From the NCBI GenBank assembly GCA_046047755.1, contig JBJOHK010000130.1:1-6866 (forward strand): a stretch of DNA of 6,866 nt, given 5' to 3'. Source of the stretch: JALRLA01 sp046047755. Its GTDB lineage: Bacteria > Bacteroidota > Bacteroidia > NS11-12g > UBA955. Positions 6,046 through 6,866 of this stretch are shown one piece after another. The notes beneath the pieces are model-generated. The model did not search any database. It was not told the origin of the DNA and saw only the letters and a list, made by a program, of their open reading frames with translations. The first letter of the stretch is position 1, and every line of letters begins with the position of its first letter. A program made the translations under genes and the position numbers.

Positions 6046-6449
6046 CAGGGAGCGGAATTGGGTAGGGGTAAAGGAAGTCGAATGGCTCGACAGGCAGGGT
6101 AGTAGGGGCGAATGTTGTACAGGGCCCGATTGGCTTCGGCCTGGCTGTAAAAGCGGCCAATGTACAATTTGAAATTGGGCTCGTCGTATACCACCTCGGC
6201 GATGTAACTACCCCCGAGGGCCAAATTGATTTCTTGTTGCAAACTCAAGGCTTCGCTACGGCTGTTGAACAAACCCATGAAAAGGCGGTATCCGTTAATG
6301 GTTTGACCATTGCCTTTTCTGGATTCCAATCGCTGATTGCGCAATTGGCTGATGGAATAAGGCATGTCAATTCTTGGCTTAAGCGGTTGTTGGGCACACA
6401 GAGTAGAGGCCCAGAAAAGTGTCGCTATGGTCAGTAATTGGCCGCGCAT
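6045..6449 (-). CDS. secreted SPOR-domain protein, 134 aa
   Basis: This is a small exported protein with one SPOR domain, a fold that in other bacteria binds denuded peptidoglycan glycans at division sites. With the ATG at 6449, residues 1-20 form a good signal peptide (basic Arg, hydrophobic core, end at Leu-Cys-Ala-Gln) of the kind common in Bacteroidota; the Cys does not sit in a lipobox. The SPOR domain (about 51-125) starts at Ile-Asn-Gly-Tyr-Arg-Leu and contains the characteristic Pro-Asn-Phe-Lys-Leu-Tyr-Ile-Gly-Arg-Phe followed by an Ala-rich helix. The frame is open back to an ATG at 6518, but that start would overlap gpmI and bury the signal peptide, and the ATG at 6479 adds 10 residues ahead of it. 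I therefore prefer 6449. It is the first gene of the operon with the fur-family gene and purA. SPOR-only proteins of this length recur in Bacteroidota; whether they bind glycan there is not settled. Confidence 0.82.
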   Translation of the reverse strand: MRGQLLTIATLFWASTLCAQQPLKPRIDMPYSISQLRNQRLESRKGNGQTINGYRLFMGLFNSRSEALSLQQEINLALGGSYIAEVVYDEPNFKLYIGRFYSQAEANRALYNIRPYYPACRAIRLPLPLPNSAP

Positions 6450-6455
6450 TGGTCG

Positions 6456-6465
6456 TACAAATATC
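6456..6465 (-). promoter_or_regulatory. possible -7 box for the SPOR-fur-purA operon
   Basis: On the minus strand GATATTTG, lying within this interval, matches TAnnTTTG at seven of eight positions and ends 8 nt before the preferred SPOR ATG at 6449. No TTG was found about 20 bp upstream. It sits in the short divergent region shared with gpmI. The call is weak but positionally sensible. Confidence 0.3.
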
Positions 6466-6487
6466 GCGAAAAAGGTCATGCCGTGCC

Positions 6488-6495
6488 TACCTTTG
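6488..6495 (+). promoter_or_regulatory. -7 element upstream of gpmI
   Basis: TACCTTTG is an exact TAnnTTTG match and identical to the box of the kinase gene at 738. It ends only 4 nt before the gpmI ATG at 6500, so transcription would start at or within a few bases of the start codon. No TTG lies at the normal -33 distance. It may instead be a chance match, with the real promoter further upstream. Confidence 0.4.
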
Positions 6496-6499
6496 TGAT

Positions 6500-6866
6500 A
6501 TGTCTTCAAAAGCCGCATTGATTATATTGGATGGCTGGGGTTTAGGGAACAAAAGCAAATCAGATGCCATTGCTTGTGCGCATACTCCATTTGCTGATTC
6601 TCTAACGGCTTCTGTGCCTCATTCCACCCTCTTGACAGATGGTGAAAACGTGGGATTGCCAACCGGTCAGATGGGGAATTCAGAGGTGGGTCACATGAAC
6701 ATTGGCGCCGGCCGAGTCGTCTGGCAAATGTTGGCACGCATCAACAAATCGGTGCAAGAAGGTTCATTGGGTGACAATCAAATCTTGCAGCGCTGTTTTG
6801 CGGGCGTTGGCGAAGAAAAGTCGCTGCATATTTTGGGATTGTTGTCAGACGGAGGTGTTCATGCCC
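6500..6866 (+). CDS. gpmI: 2,3-bisphosphoglycerate-independent phosphoglycerate mutase, N-terminal 122 codons (partial)
   Basis: This glycolytic and gluconeogenic enzyme interconverts 3-phosphoglycerate and 2-phosphoglycerate through a phosphoserine intermediate with two Mn ions. The visible part opens with Leu-Ile-Ile-Leu-Asp-Gly-Trp-Gly, where Asp11 is a metal ligand. It continues to Gly-Gln-Met-Gly-Asn-Ser-Glu-Val-Gly-His, where Ser61 is the phosphorylated nucleophile, followed by Met-Asn-Ile-Gly-Ala-Gly-Arg and, near the edge, Leu-Leu-Ser-Asp-Gly-Gly-Val-His. The family is about 510 residues long, so about three quarters of the gene lies beyond 6866. The ATG at 6500 puts the first beta strand where relatives have it. 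No Shine-Dalgarno is present. The gene diverges from the SPOR-fur-purA operon with 50 bp between start codons. Confidence 0.97.
   Translation, partial: MSSKAALIILDGWGLGNKSKSDAIACAHTPFADSLTASVPHSTLLTDGENVGLPTGQMGNSEVGHMNIGAGRVVWQMLARINKSVQEGSLGDNQILQRCFAGVGEEKSLHILGLLSDGGVHA

Noticed and set aside
6450..6518. Upstream ATGs (6518, 6479) as the start of the SPOR gene
   Set aside because: The 6518 start overlaps gpmI by 19 nt, and both upstream starts add residues ahead of a clean signal peptide that begins at 6449.
6522..6737. A 71-codon minus-strand open frame at the right edge
   Set aside because: It is antisense to the certain gpmI coding region, including the catalytic Ser motif.
1..6866. 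CRISPR array, insertion sequence, retron, toxin-antitoxin pair or defence locus
   Set aside because: No regularly spaced repeats, transposase, reverse transcriptase or recognisable defence protein were seen on either strand; the larger genes are all metabolic, regulatory or envelope families.

Overview
The window reads as chromosomal DNA of a Bacteroidota (Flavobacteriia-like) bacterium. Four things point there: TAnnTTTG-type promoter elements, the absence of clear Shine-Dalgarno sequences before any gene, a small secreted SPOR-domain protein ending its signal peptide in Cys-Ala-Gln, and PfkB, PurA and GpmI proteins whose wording fits that phylum. The assignment is inference from sequence style; no 16S or database comparison was possible.

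Layout. Positions 1-117 hold the 3' end of an unrecognised plus-strand gene. Positions 118-768 are a mostly non-coding strip. It contains a bidirectional terminator (257-286), a 59-codon minus-strand gene for a double glycine-zipper membrane protein (365-544), a second strong hairpin terminator (569-603), tRNA-Asn(GTT) on the minus strand (614-687), and a compact back-to-back promoter pair (707-745) serving the tRNA and the plus-strand sugar kinase. The PfkB-family kinase (769-1683) converges on a minus-strand block, with the two stop codons overlapping by 4 bp.

The minus-strand block reads, in transcription order: secreted SPOR protein (6449-6045), Fur-family regulator (6045-5551), adenylosuccinate synthetase purA (5544-4279), FAHD1-like acylpyruvate hydrolase/oxaloacetate decarboxylase (4267-3659) and a periplasmic GH13 cyclomaltodextrinase/neopullulanase-like enzyme (3590-1680). 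The first four are spaced by -1, 6 and 11 nt, so they are probably one transcript. The amylase follows after 68 nt and may have its own promoter. Diverging from the SPOR gene at the right edge is the 5' part of gpmI (6500-6866).

How the parts relate: the amylase degrades maltodextrins, a PfkB kinase phosphorylates a sugar or nucleoside, GpmI works in lower glycolysis, and the FAHD1-like enzyme acts on oxaloacetate or acylpyruvates. PurA makes the AMP precursor. The Fur-type regulator sits among them without any metal-uptake gene in view. Most of the window is ordinary housekeeping sequence. I found no convincing new multi-gene system. The parts most worth a second look are the tiny glycine-zipper gene, the 39-bp divergent promoter, the -7-like boxes only 4-8 nt before several start codons (possible leaderless mRNAs), and the interlocked convergent stops.
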